NCBI GenBank assembly: GCA_020744425.1
Contig: JAGMUV010000002.1
Span: forward strand, 4,384,501 to 4,448,500
DNA length: 64,000 nt
Direction: 5' to 3'
Source of the DNA: Dactylonectria macrodidyma
Lineage: Eukaryota > Ascomycota > Sordariomycetes > Hypocreales > Nectriaceae
The notes under the pieces were generated by a model. It saw only the letters and a program-made list of their open reading frames with translations, did no database searches and was not told where the DNA came from. The translations under genes and the position numbers were made by a program. Position 1 is the stretch's first letter; every line of letters starts with the position of its first letter. Below, one piece after another: positions 12,083 to 22,812 of the stretch.

Positions 12083-13573
12083 ATGTCCGACGTAACCACC
12101 GCCATCACGTCGGCCTATGCCTGCCGGGCCCAGGACGACGACAATATTGCTACAGTCTCCGGCTCTGACCTCCGACCCGACCAACCCCGCAAGCGCCGAC
12201 ATTCTTTCTTCATTCCCCGTCGCCGCTCCATCGTCGGCTCTATCATGGACGGCGAGGAGAGCCTCCTGCTCAAGGTCGACCTCTTTCTTTCCGAACTGGA
12301 GCGCCGTCTGGACGTCATCGAGAGCTATACCGACCTCAGCAAGGACATGACCATTTCCCGGGCCTGGTCTACCCTCCAGGCCGTCCGCTCGCGATGTTCT
12401 CACGCCTCTGAGGAGGTCCTTGGCGCCGGCCGACGCAGATTACATGTGATGGTCGAGACTCTCGAAATGAGATATCACAATGGGCTTGAGACCGCCGAGT
12501 CTCTTCACGAGAAGGCCCGAGTCGGCGTCGAATTACTGGAGGAGATGCTGACCGAGTTCGAGAATCGGGCGTATAAGTTGCGCGAGCAAAGCCTAGCCAA
12601 TGCCGCCAACGCCGCCGAGGCCTTGATGGACGAGGGACGGCGAGTCGCCAACGAAGGTATCGAGCGAGCCATGCGGGCCGCCATGTCCCTCGAAGAGCAC
12701 ATCCAACAAGCTATCGTCCTGGCCAAGGACGCCCGTCTGATCAGCTACGACGACCTTCCTAGTCCATGGAGAAACAACCCACATATTATTAAGGGGTACC
12801 GCTTTACCGAGTCGAAGCTCGAGTGCATCTGGTCCGCTTTCAACTTCTCCAACGAATCCGTAAACATCTGGTCCCATGCCCTTGGCCTCATCGTGGTTCT
12901 CGCCATTGCGTTCTGGTTCTACCCGAGCAGCACCAACTTCTCCCTTAGTACCAAGACAGACATTTTTGTGGCTGCAGTCTTCTTCGTCATGGCTTGCCTG
13001 ACTCTCGTGTGTTCGACTATCTGGCACACGATGAATGCGGTTGCTGACATGAACGCCATCTCTCTCTTTGCTTGCGTGGACTATACTGGCATCTCTCTAC
13101 TCATTGCTGCGTCCATCATGACCACCGAGTACACGGCATTTTATTGTGACCCTGTCAGTCGGTGGACTTACATGACCCTGACAGCCTTGCTGGGGATGGG
13201 TGGCGTCATTCTGCCGTGGCACCCTCGCTTCAACCGCGCTGACATGGCCTGGGCGCGTGTGGCTTTTTATGTTGGCCTGGCCTTGACCGGCTTCATGCCC
13301 ATTGTTCAGCTTGGGTGGACTCACGGGCCGGACTTTGTCTACGACTTCTACTCGCCCATCTCCAAGTCCGTGTTAGTCTACTTTGGCGGAGCGGTTGTTT
13401 ACGCTAGCAAGATTCCCGAACGATGGTGCCCTGGCATGTTCGACTATGTTGGAGGCAGTCACAACCTTTGGCATGCTGCCGTGCTTGGTGGCATCCTGTT
13501 CCACTACAAGGCCATGGAGTCATTTTTCGCCAATGCCTTCCACCGCGCTGAAGCTGGCTGCCCCAGCTACTAG
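12083..13573 (+). CDS. IZH3-type PAQR / hemolysin III-like seven-helix membrane protein
   Basis: A single uninterrupted exon of 496 aa. About 235 N-terminal residues form a charged, Ala-rich helical region (for example AANAAEALMDEGRRVANEGI), after which the PAQR domain begins at GYRFTESKLECIWSAF. Family signatures are ESVNIWSHALG (about residue 260), CSTIWHTMN (about 311) and the C-terminal SHNLWHAAVLGG (about 459), which supply the His/Asp-type residues that coordinate zinc in adiponectin-receptor-like proteins. About seven hydrophobic helices are visible. The long cytosolic N-terminal extension is characteristic of fungal Izh3-like members, which affect zinc and sterol homeostasis and possibly ceramide signalling. 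The first ATG in frame is at 12083 (cgccATGtcc); the frame extends upstream but only with non-ATG codons. Confidence 0.92.
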   Translation: MSDVTTAITSAYACRAQDDDNIATVSGSDLRPDQPRKRRHSFFIPRRRSIVGSIMDGEESLLLKVDLFLSELERRLDVIESYTDLSKDMTISRAWSTLQAVRSRCSHASEEVLGAGRRRLHVMVETLEMRYHNGLETAESLHEKARVGVELLEEMLTEFENRAYKLREQSLANAANAAEALMDEGRRVANEGIERAMRAAMSLEEHIQQAIVLAKDARLISYDDLPSPWRNNPHIIKGYRFTESKLECIWSAFNFSNESVNIWSHALGLIVVLAIAFWFYPSSTNFSLSTKTDIFVAAVFFVMACLTLVCSTIWHTMNAVADMNAISLFACVDYTGISLLIAASIMTTEYTAFYCDPVSRWTYMTLTALLGMGGVILPWHPRFNRADMAWARVAFYVGLALTGFMPIVQLGWTHGPDFVYDFYSPISKSVLVYFGGAVVYASKIPERWCPGMFDYVGGSHNLWHAAVLGGILFHYKAMESFFANAFHRAEAGCPSY

Positions 13574-13761
13574 GGATACAGTTTCTGATGGCTCATCTAT
13601 CAAGGATTTCTCCCGTCAAGGCCTAGTCGTGCTGACTACTGGGGATAAAGTGTTCTCCTCCCGGAGATTTCTTTGCTACCTGCCTTTTCACCCCTCGCGA
13701 GGACGGGCCAACTCCCCACTGCCTCTTGAAATGCACCTCGAAGGCGCCCAGAGCACATCCA

Positions 13762-14548
13762 TCATCCTCCAGGGGCCCAGAAAGAAAACATGACAATAAT
13801 TGTTATGGCTCGCAAAATATTCGATGGCCCCAGACGGCCTGTTTCTGACAATCTGGTACCAAGCGGCACAGTTTCCGTAATAGTTGGTACTTCAACATGG
13901 ATGTGAGATGCAGTGGTTGTCCCATCCACTGTCGCCTGATGAATGGGGAGTTTGGGGCCTAAACTAGTTGCTGCCAGACTTGGACCGATGGTTACGAATG
14001 TTGTCATCGTTGTCGTCACTCTGACTGTTGTCAAGTGGACGTCGACCGCACCGACAGCGTCGTCGATCTGGAGGCTTGCCGTTTTCTCGCAAACATCACC
14101 CTTAGACATGTCATTACCTTGTTGTTCGAAAGGGTAGGGAAGGCAACACACTTTAGGACAGCAAGACCCAGGGACAGGCACACCATAACACCCGGCCTCG
14201 TAGGGATCGTGGCCATCAACGCGACATAACTTTGGCATGGTTAGCGTCAATGACTACAAATATACTGGGAGGTGCTTTGCCTGGCCTGATACGGGGTTGC
14301 CTGTGTCGCATTCGGCGACGACATGACGCTGAGCACTTTGTTATTTGCAGATTCTCAGCCACCCTCCCCCCCGGCCCCGCCCCTGGACGCGGCGTCCTTG
14401 GTTGCAAGACGTGCGAATTAATTCGCACGTCTTGCTGCCCAGCACGCCGATGGCCAATCCCTTGCAGCCTCATAAGCGAGCTGTTCGTGCTAGCGGCAAT
14501 CATCACTACCCCGACGCCGCTGGCAGCAAGGAATGCGACGAGACGCAT
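13762..14548 (-). CDS. Putative secreted Cys-rich, Thr-rich protein (tentative model)
   Basis: Exon 1 14548-14429 encodes 40 residues beginning with a signal-peptide-like MRLVAFLAASGVGVVMIAAS. Exon 2 14229-13762 encodes LCRVDGHDPYEAGC, then GSCCPKVCCLPYP (seven Cys in about 55 residues), then a Thr-rich stretch and a hydrophobic end (ILRAITIIVMFSFW) that could be a GPI-anchor signal. The proposed intron 14428-14230 (GTGCGA..AAG) has a CTAAC branch-point sequence just before the acceptor, and both exons are in phase 0, giving 195 aa. The 199-bp intron is longer than most here, the acceptor AAG is not ideal, and the predicted donor lies inside a perfect palindrome. No family recognised. The open frame, signal peptide and clustered cysteines support a gene; the splice model needs RNA evidence. 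Confidence 0.4.
14404..14435. repeat. 32-bp perfect palindrome
   Basis: The left half is GCAAGACGTGCGAATT and the right half is its exact reverse complement with no spacer (centre 14419/14420). The flanking bases do not extend the match. It lies in the putative secreted-protein gene, across the predicted exon 1/intron boundary. Confidence 0.97.
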
Positions 14549-15353
14549 TATAACGGACGGGAATGTTCGATGCTTGGATGGCTGATGCGATAGGTGACTT
14601 CCTTTATTAGCACTGGCCGGCAGTTAGTTGCTAGTGGCTAGCGGTGTGATTGGTGTTCGACGAAAAGCATTCTGCATTGGTATACAAAGGCGTCTTTTGG
14701 TTTTGCACGGCTGGTGCACACGGATAGTACTGGTCCACATTTGAGACATACATCGCCCAATTTAGACTTGCGTAAAGCGCAATAATGTCATAATAAATCA
14801 TTCGTACATTCATGTATTCATCAATTCATCCGCTAAACAACTAAGTCAAGATGTCACCTGCTTCTAATGACTACAGTTTGGCTTGCTTCATGGGCGCGTA
14901 ACCAGGTGAGCGCGCAACATGAAGACACCCAAATCTGCCGACTATTAATCAATTATATGTCGTACAAAAACTCCAGGTCAAACGCTGTGTATGTTAAGAC
15001 GCCCCAGCAATCCTGCATCCTCGAATGTCACCGGGGATATGTGGGCATCCTACAGCCTGCCTCATCTTGCATCGAATCGATGCATAGCATCCGGATGCTC
15101 CGGAGGCGCCCTGACATCCGGATCGGCCCGCTGACTATCTGTCACGATAAGGTGCATCATGCATCCCCCTTTTCTCTCCATGACAAGGGGATAACCCCCG
15201 ATTGGCGTGACATGTGCAGGGACAGTTCAGCTTGAAGGGCCACCTAGCTTAGACCCCTGCTTGTGATGCGTCGTCTGGCGTGACTAGGCGTGTGTGGCCT
15301 GTCAACCATCGTCTAACTCCATCCTGGGTATTTTTCAAATTCAAAGTCGAGTC
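14549..15353. other. Intergenic, nothing recognised
   Basis: Upstream region of the putative secreted protein and downstream region of BUB2. Moderately AT-rich near 14740-14840. Only short open frames. Confidence 0.5.
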
Positions 15354-16957
15354 TCAGAGGGCATGCGACACGATCTCAGAATAAACATCGTCTGGGATCT
15401 TCTTGATGATCCCAATGGTAACAGACTTGACGAGATCCGCATTCAGTTGAGGGAAGGAGCGCAGGACCTTGTTGGGACTATAGCCTCTGGGGTTAGAAGT
15501 GATTGGGAGGTAGGGGGGTTGGGGAGCGGAAATGTACCTTGGAGATTGGAGAATTTGAGATCGCATAATGGTAAGCTGGGCCACGATGCAAACGATGTTG
15601 AGATGCGGCCCGTAGGCGAACAAAAAGTCCCAGAGGCGCAATACTTCCGGCAGCGGAGGCGTGCAAGCGCAGAGAGTCAAGACGGAGGGGAAAGCATAAA
15701 TCTCGGCCGAGAGACCCTTGGCCGTGAGGTACATACTCAGCTTAGGATCTACAATGGCGAGAACCTTGTCGACGAGTGCGAGGCCCCGGTGTACACCGTC
15801 CATGGCACCGCGGATGTATCCCGGGCACTCGCGGGTGAGCAGTGAGTGGAAGGCAACAAAGGCCTCCGCCTCGCTGCGTGCGGCGTAGAGGAATGGGGCG
15901 GCCAGGACGTTCATGCCCTGGACATATGTGCCGGATTCCGGGCCCGAGGCGCCGCCGCCGGATTCGGAGCCCTCGGTTGTCAGGGTAAGGGCGCGGGCGC
16001 GGCTTCGGGCCGTGGGAGAGGACGTGCTGGTGTGCGACTGGCTGGAGATGGAGGCGCGGCTGCTGCCAGGGCGGCTCTGGCGCTGCTCTTCGCGGGAATC
16101 ATGAAGCCTCCAGGCGATGGCGTTGAGCAAGCGGATCAGACTGGCCTCACTGACGCGGCGGCGGAACAGCGGGTCGGTGGTGAGGGTGCGGAACGTGTCG
16201 TTGCGGATCTTGGAATAGGCTGGCGATGCGCCGCGGTGTATGAGAGCCAGATAGTCATCGGTCGAGAGGATGGGAGCATCGAGGAGGACCATCCAGACGT
16301 AGATCCTCAATGTCGACTGTAACGAATCGTAGGTTAGCATTGCGGGGGTGTGGACATTTGTTTCATCGCGGAAAGGCCTACCATTCCATCCTCGGCGCTC
16401 TTGACACCCCCATCAATGACCTTCCAGCGCGCACTCTCCAAGGCTCCCAGAAAGTCGCCGTCAGTGGGACCCTCGCGGATGATCTGCTGTAGCGACATGT
16501 GCCCATGCGAGAAGACTGGCTTTTTCGCGCCAGCACGCTTGCTGGCCGTTACGACGTTCATCTGGTGGATGAGCGGCGGCGTCGCATCACTATTTGCGCG
16601 GCCGCGTGTAGGCGAGCGGTGGACTGTGGCAGCGGGGGCGAGAGTGCCTTGACCTGTGACGGGAGGTCGAGTAGGTGAGACATTGCGATGCTGCTCGCGC
16701 TGTCGCTGCTGCGAGATGAGCGACGGAGGGTTGAGCGACGGCGGATTGACGGTCGGAGGGTTGAGGGGCGGCGGGTTGATGGATGGCGGGTTGTTGGCAC
16801 GAGCGCCGAGAGTATGAGCAGACTGGAGGCGGCGAAGGGCGCGGTGGGTGCGAGGCGACGGAGGGGCTTGGAGTTCGGTGATGAGAGAGGCAGCTAGCGA
16901 AGGAATCATCGGCCTGGAGGAGGAGGCGGATGCGGAGGAGGATGAGGGCTCCGACAT
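15354..16957 (-). CDS. BUB2: BUB2/Cdc16 mitotic exit GAP, TBC domain
   Basis: Exons 16957-16382, 16316-15538 and 15477-15354 (introns 16381-16317 and 15537-15478) join in phase to 492 aa. The TBC GTPase-activating domain starts at about residue 193 (LRIYVWMVLLDAPI). Both catalytic fingers are visible: the arginine-finger motif IRNDTFRT (about 228) and the glutamine-finger motif YVQGMNVL (about 321). They are separated by a Ser-rich insertion of about 70 residues. ECPGYIRGAMDGVHRGLALV and LRLWDFLFAYGPHLNI match the Bub2/Cdc16 subgroup. In yeasts Bub2 with Bfa1/Byr4 is the two-part GAP that holds the spindle-pole GTPase Tem1/Spg1 inactive until the spindle is positioned. The 192-residue N-terminal extension is longer than in yeasts and contains five N-P-P-x-x units. 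Start: MSEPSSSS is the first ATG of the frame. Confidence 0.9.
16716..16795 (-). repeat. Five tandem 15-bp units coding NPPxx in BUB2
   Basis: Within exon 1 of the BUB2 gene, five consecutive units encode NPPSI, NPPPL, NPPTV, NPPSL and NPPSL. It is a coding minisatellite in a disordered segment. Confidence 0.8.
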
Positions 16958-19865
16958 GATGTGGTGTAGGTAGGTAGGCGGGCGAGTTTCAGTTAGAGGC
17001 GTGGGAGAGGCATCAACGGGCGGCAGAACAAGGGATTGGTGTGAGTGAAGGGAAAGGAAAGAGAGGCAAGAAGGGGAAGAAGACACGAGCGGATGTGCCC
17101 ACGAGAGCGCTGGCAGCACGGATTTCCCAATTGTTGTTGATGCCGCGCTGATGCTGGATGTGGCTCTGCCTCAAACTTGTTAGCGGGGAGGCTGGAACAG
17201 GGCTGATGAGGTCTAGTCGAAGTGGGACAAGCCGCTCTCGCGCCGCATTCCGTGTTGGTTTCGTGTTAGAAGTCGCACTCAAAGTTCTGAGACACAAAAA
17301 GTAGCCATTAAAGTGTTGAATTGGAACGACTCGCACATGTTTGAAGGGTCCATTCGTTCGGAATTTACTTTCTTCCCTCCCCCCTTTTTTTTTCTTTTCC
17401 TTTTTCCCTTTCCAACATCATCTGTCCTTTCGTGGTGTACTAAGCGCTAGCCTGAGGTTGGGAATCCAGCCAAGGAGGGAGGCTGGGGTTGTATTTGAGC
17501 ACGCCAGCAACGTAAGAGTCGACGAATCAACCGGCGAATGTTCTGGTAATAAACAAGCAAGATCAGAAGAGACATATTAAGAGGGAAAAATGCTTGACCA
17601 AAAAAGGAGTCCGGAAAATTTAACATGAAGCCACGCCCTGTCTTGGTTGACAAGGATCAATACCATGATTTTACCATAGGTACCAGGAATGAATGACTTG
17701 CGCATAGCGTGACTTGACATTGCTTCTTTCAATCTTGACCCTCTTTGCCCAATCTAACTAGGCGCAGTATGTCATTCCTAAATACTGTCCTGCAAGCTGG
17801 TGTAGTAGCATTATCGCCATTACACCTTTCCCTTCTGTGCGCTGCTTAATAACTTATCTGTCCAAGCAGACACTCACAGTTCTTTGTCTGAGCCCTATTC
17901 CTCTGTGGCTTATTTTCTTTGTTTCAATCCTCGCGTGCTAACTGCTCCTTCCGCTCGTCTCCTAGTAACCGAAACGAATCAACCCAATCCTGTCGTCCGG
18001 GGGACAAAACACCACACATCGATTTACATCGTCCACTAAACTAAACCCATCCGCTCCTTTGGGGGAATAAGTAATAAACGATAAGATAAAACTCAAAAAA
18101 GTTAATAAATTACTACGTTCATTCTAATGTTTTCATATATGGCAAGAGAAGACGGCAACAGCCCTGTGCACCGTTGAGAGAGGCGAGAGTTCTGGGACTT
18201 TTGGACGACAAGAGTTAGATGCTTTCAACTGGTAAAGCAGTCTACTGCTACAGATGACGTCCATATGGACACTAGGCAGTGGCCTGTAATAGTGGGCATA
18301 TACTTATAGCAATGGCAATACGAATCGATAGACCCTGTTCTGAATCGAGTTGAGGGTGGCCATCAACAGTAATGGGTCCGGGAATTCCTAGTAGATTTGG
18401 GGAAAGCGACTTCCCGAGATTACCGCCGACTTTCCGGGACTTTCTAAAGCTTACCAATGAGCATATTCGTATTTGTAGGTACTTAGGTTGTTGTTAAGAG
18501 CGCAGCTGGACGTGGGGTGTCTAATCCGAGTGATCATATTCGTTTTGCCTGCATGTGCGCGCATGAGTTGCTCTCGCGGCAAGATGCAAATCGCCCCTTG
18601 CGGCCAGGGCGGTCATGCAGCACACCTTGCAATTAGGGCCAATAGCGGTCTAGTCAGAGAAGGAGAGCCCAAAATAGTGAGTGATCAGTGAGAGCAGGTG
18701 CGCAGCATCTGTGATGGATGCCAGGAAAACGGCCACGCTATTCTGCAAGCGGCAAGGCCGCGATTGCACCATCGGTCAGTCAGTACAGAAACCACCACAA
18801 CCTCCACTCAACCTCTTCTCTCACTAACAGCAGGCCAACCACAAATCTCACAAACGCGGGACATCCGTCGCACACATCGTCATGGGCGCGGGAGGAATGG
18901 GGGTTTTGCCTCCATCTGAAAGACATGTTAGACGTGCTATGCCTGATATCCCATCTTTCGTTCGTCGCCCACGCCGATTGCCCACGCCGACGGCCCGATC
19001 TGACCCTCTCCTTTTGTTCCTGTGCCCACTCGAGTCCACCCCGACACCCGAAGGCGCGAGGGTACATCCCATCCCCTACTGAGGGCGGACAGGCTCGATA
19101 TTGCAGCAGTCGTCATCAGGGATTTTCGTCTCTGCTGGTACCTTACGCGTACTCGCTCCTCTCCACATAATGAGGTAATCAGTCGTCGAGGAATAATAGC
19201 CAGTCTTCCCGTGCCCTTCCTCTCCATCTTATTCTCTTGCTCCCTGTTTGTCACTGTTCCTGTGTTGTTGGTGGGCATCTCTATGCCAGCGCCCCGGATG
19301 TCACCTTTTCCCCCACGATTTTCGTCATACACCTTGCTCTGAGACACAGGCCACCCGACACACGACATCTAGACGGCCATCCCATTCGCTAGACTCGACG
19401 TCTTTTCTACCATTTAGTTCACTTATCACTCTCTAGCCGTCTTTCAAGCCGCCGAGTTCCCAATACAGAAATTGGACCCCAGACCTGGTGATCTAGCCGC
19501 GTGGGATCAGCCTGGGTGGTGCACTGAAGCCTGAACCATAGCCTAACTGGCACACATTTGGCTGGCTCCAACTCCCCGTTCGCAGATCCCTTAACTCCCC
19601 GTGGATCTCCCAACTCCCCGTGGATCTCAAACACTCAGATAACTACATGATATAAGGCTTCCGAAGTACCACGGCCTTTGAACCCAAAGTCGTAGCCGTC
19701 GACCTCCCCTGCAACGCTGCGGTTGTGCGACGAATCGGCTGCGTCCCTTTTCGGTACCCGACTCTGTTACTAGGTCGCACCTTGCATCGCACTCGTGTTA
19801 CACACCTAGACTTGGCGTGCTTCTTATCGCGCAGCGTCTTATCCGTCAACAGGCGTCTCGTTACA
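16958..19865. other. Intergenic between divergent BUB2 and sulfate permease
   Basis: A 2.9-kb divergent promoter region. Next to BUB2 (17000-17400) the minus strand is pyrimidine-rich; there is a CT/T-rich stretch at 17365-17410, an AT-rich part at 18060-18150, and a C/T-rich plus-strand leader from about 18980 to 19860 before the permease. A short direct repeat lies at 19593-19628. No gene was found. Confidence 0.5.
19593..19628 (+). repeat. Direct repeat of a 17-mer, 19-bp period
   Basis: AACTCCCCGTGGATCTC occurs at 19593-19609 and again at 19612-19628. A degenerate copy starts near 19570. It is 238 bp or more upstream of the sulfate permease start codon. Confidence 0.85.
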
Positions 19866-22363
19866 ATGCCGGACCGCGCCGCTAAGATAGGGAATGGCCT
19901 GGCCAAGGTCCTTGGTATCAAACTCGAAGACCAAAACCTGACATACCAAGATGAAGTCACTAGGGGCGAATCAATACTATCCAGACAAACTAGCCACTCC
20001 TTCTTCGAGAACGTCCCTACCTCCTCCGAATGGGTTCACGAACAGGTTCCTTCTCGCGAGGAGGTCGTCGCATATGGCAGATCTCTATTCCCTTTCCTAT
20101 CGTGGATTCGCCATTACAATCTTCAATGGCTAGCGGGCGATTTGGTTGCTGGAATCACCATTGGCGCAATTGTTGTCCCTCAGGGCATGGCGTATGCCAT
20201 CCTGGCTAACCTTGACCCCCAGTTTGGTCTATATTCTTCATTCATCGGTGTTTTGATCTACTGGGTGTTTGGTACCTCCAAAGACATCTCTATTGGGCCA
20301 GTAGCTGTGCTGTCCACAGTCGTCGGCAATGTTGTCCAGGATCTTACTGCCAACAACGAAGGTGTTCCAGCCCACGTCATTGCCTCGGCCCTGTCCATCA
20401 TCTCTGGATGCATTGTGCTCGCAATTGGCTTGCTCCGATGCGGCTGGATTGTTGACCTTATCTCAATCACTTCACTTTCAGCCTTCATGACAGGTTCCGC
20501 CATCACTATTTGCGTCGGCCAGCTTCCATCCCTTTTAGGCCTCTCGGGGTTCTCGAGTCGAGACTCGCCGTACCTCGTGTTCATCAACACGCTCAAGCAT
20601 CTAGGAGACATAAGTCTTGATGCTGCTATGGGGCTCTCGGCGCTCGCCTTCCTCTACATGATTCGTTCTGGATTTACGACTTCCGCAGAGCGCTACCCAC
20701 GATTCAAGCGCATCCTCTTCTTCGCCAATACGATGCGGACAGTCTTCATCATTCTACTGTACACGCTCATCAGTTGGGCTCTTAACCATTCCAGACAGAG
20801 CAACCCGATGTTCAAGATCTTGGGGTCTGTTCCAAAGGGTGAGTTTTGTCGATAATTACATTCAGATATAAACTAATAAGCATTAACATAGGATTCCGGA
20901 ACATCGGCGTTCCTGATATATCGAGTGACATAGTCTCTCAATTTGGATCTTACCTCCCAGCTACCGTCATTGTTTTGTTGGTTGAGCATATTGCCATCTC
21001 GAAGTCGTTTGGAAGGGTGAATAATTACACCATTGACCCGTCACAAGAAATGGTGGCCATTGGCATGACAAACATTATCGGTCCTTTCTTCGGCGCATAT
21101 CCTTCCACTGGATCATTCAGTCGTACAGCTATCCAATCCAAAGCCGGCGTTCGAACACCCGCTGCGGGAATCATCACAGGAGGTGTTGTCCTCATCGCCA
21201 CCTATCTTCTGACCGCCGTATTTTTCTACATTCCGAGCGCGACTCTGGCAGCGGTCATCATCCATGCTGTGGGTGATCTCGTCACACCTCCTAATACCGT
21301 GTACCATTTTTGGCGAGTCTCGCCTATTGAAGTTTTTATCTTCTTCATTGGTGTGTTTGTGAGCCTCTTTACTCAGATTGAGGATGGTCTTTATGCAACA
21401 GTCTGTCTTTCAGCTGCTGTCCTCATCTATCGAATTCTCAAAGCCAGGGGTCGATTTCTAGGCAAAGTCAAGATTCACTCGGTTTTTGGAGACCACGTCA
21501 TTGGAGAAGATCACCGCCAGTTGGTGGGAATGTATGGAACCTTTGACAATGTGGACTCCTCGGCGCGAAATGTCTTCTTGCCACTGGATCACGGAGATGG
21601 TTCCAATCCCGAGGTTGAAGTGGATACTCCGTATCCCGGCATTTTTATCTACCGCTTTTCCGAAGGCTTCAACTATCCCAATGCCAACTTTGCATTAGAT
21701 CACTTGACAGACTTTGTCCAGACGCACACGCGGCGCACCAGTCCCGAGAATTTTGAACGCCCAGGAGACCGACCCTGGAACAATCCAGGGCCTAGGAAGT
21801 CGTCCAAGAGGCCAGCAACCTTTGACCCTGACCACAACTTGCCGCCGTTGAAGGCAGTCATCCTGGATTTCAGCTCTGTCAACAATGTCGATATCACGTC
21901 GATCCAGAGACTCATTGATATTCGGAACCAACTTGACTTGTATGCAGCACCGAACATGGTCGACTGGCACATTGCGTGTATCAACAACAGATGGACGAAG
22001 CGAGCGCTGGTATCTGGAGGCTTCGGCGTTCCGGCAGCTCCAGCAGACAGCGGAGCGCCACGCAGATGGAAATCCATCTTCAGTGTGGCAGAGATTGGCG
22101 GCAAGGACTCCGCAGCCGCGACCGCTGAGGACGCCGCAAATGAGAGGGATCACCATCTCAGAGAAGAATTGAAGAAGGACGAAGAGTTTGGCGAGTACTC
22201 TCTTAATGACGGAGGAATGTCGCCTGGAGAAGCTGAGAAGCTCAGAAGAAAGGGAAGAGTGGTACACGGTGTAGACATGCCCCTATTCCATGTGGACTTG
22301 ACAAACGCACTACAGAGCGCAATTGCCAATGTCCAGGGGAGGCCGGAGTCAAGGGCAGTATGA
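19866..22363 (+). CDS. SulP-family sulfate permease with STAS domain
   Basis: Exons 19866-20838 and 20892-22363 (intron 20839-20891, GTGAGT..TAG) encode 814 aa, a usual length for fungal high-affinity sulfate permeases (SUL1/SUL2, cys-14 type). The N-terminal cytoplasmic part is followed by the SulP signature region GDLVAGITIGAIVVPQGMAY, then LDPQFGLYSSFIGVLIYWVF and about 11-14 hydrophobic helices, and NIIGPFFGAYPSTGSFSRTA in the second repeat. The C-terminal STAS domain begins near residue 643 (LKAVILDFSSVNNVDITS) and has a long hydrophilic insertion before it. It imports sulfate at the plasma membrane for cysteine and methionine synthesis; fungal homologues are usually controlled by sulfur limitation through a bZIP regulator, but I did not identify a site. 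The start is the ATG at 19866; earlier in-frame codons contain no ATG. Confidence 0.95.
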
Positions 22364-22812
22364 TCTACTTGCAGCATGCATTTACATTCATAGACTGGAG
22401 CGTGATCGGCATTGGAGGCGTTATGGGCTGATTTGGTGAGGGCAAACACATTAGAGCGAGCATGGGATAGGGGCGTATGGTTAGACAAGACTTCATAACC
22501 ATAATAAATAGACATTGAAATTAAATCCAAATCAAACTTGACGCCTATTCTTGCAGAGGTAATAAGTACAGCACTCATCTTCCGGTGTAAGTAGAAACCC
22601 ATATATCAACTGTCACATGATCTCGCGTGCGGCGAGTTCCACTTTACGCGTCCCTAACCCAAATCGGCCTGATACCTGGTCTCTTCGCGTCATCTATACC
22701 CACACATGACATCGCCAGTAACACACCTCACAGAGGAAAATAGCCTGCTATTTGAGCATTTCAAAAGGGTTTTTTTTTTTTTTTTTTTTTTTTTTCGGAT
22801 TATTCTGTCGCC
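22364..22812. other. Intergenic, with poly-T run
   Basis: 3' flank of the sulfate permease and a very short promoter for the WLM protease. Contains a 26-base poly-T run at 22770-22795. Confidence 0.6.
22770..22795 (+). promoter_or_regulatory. Poly(T) tract 17 bp before the WLM protease start codon
   Basis: Twenty-six uninterrupted T, followed by CGGATTATTCTGTCGCC and the ATG at 22813. Poly(dA:dT) tracts exclude nucleosomes in fungal promoters. Here it would lie at or beside the transcription start or inside the 5' leader. Homopolymer length may be imprecise. Confidence 0.5.
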
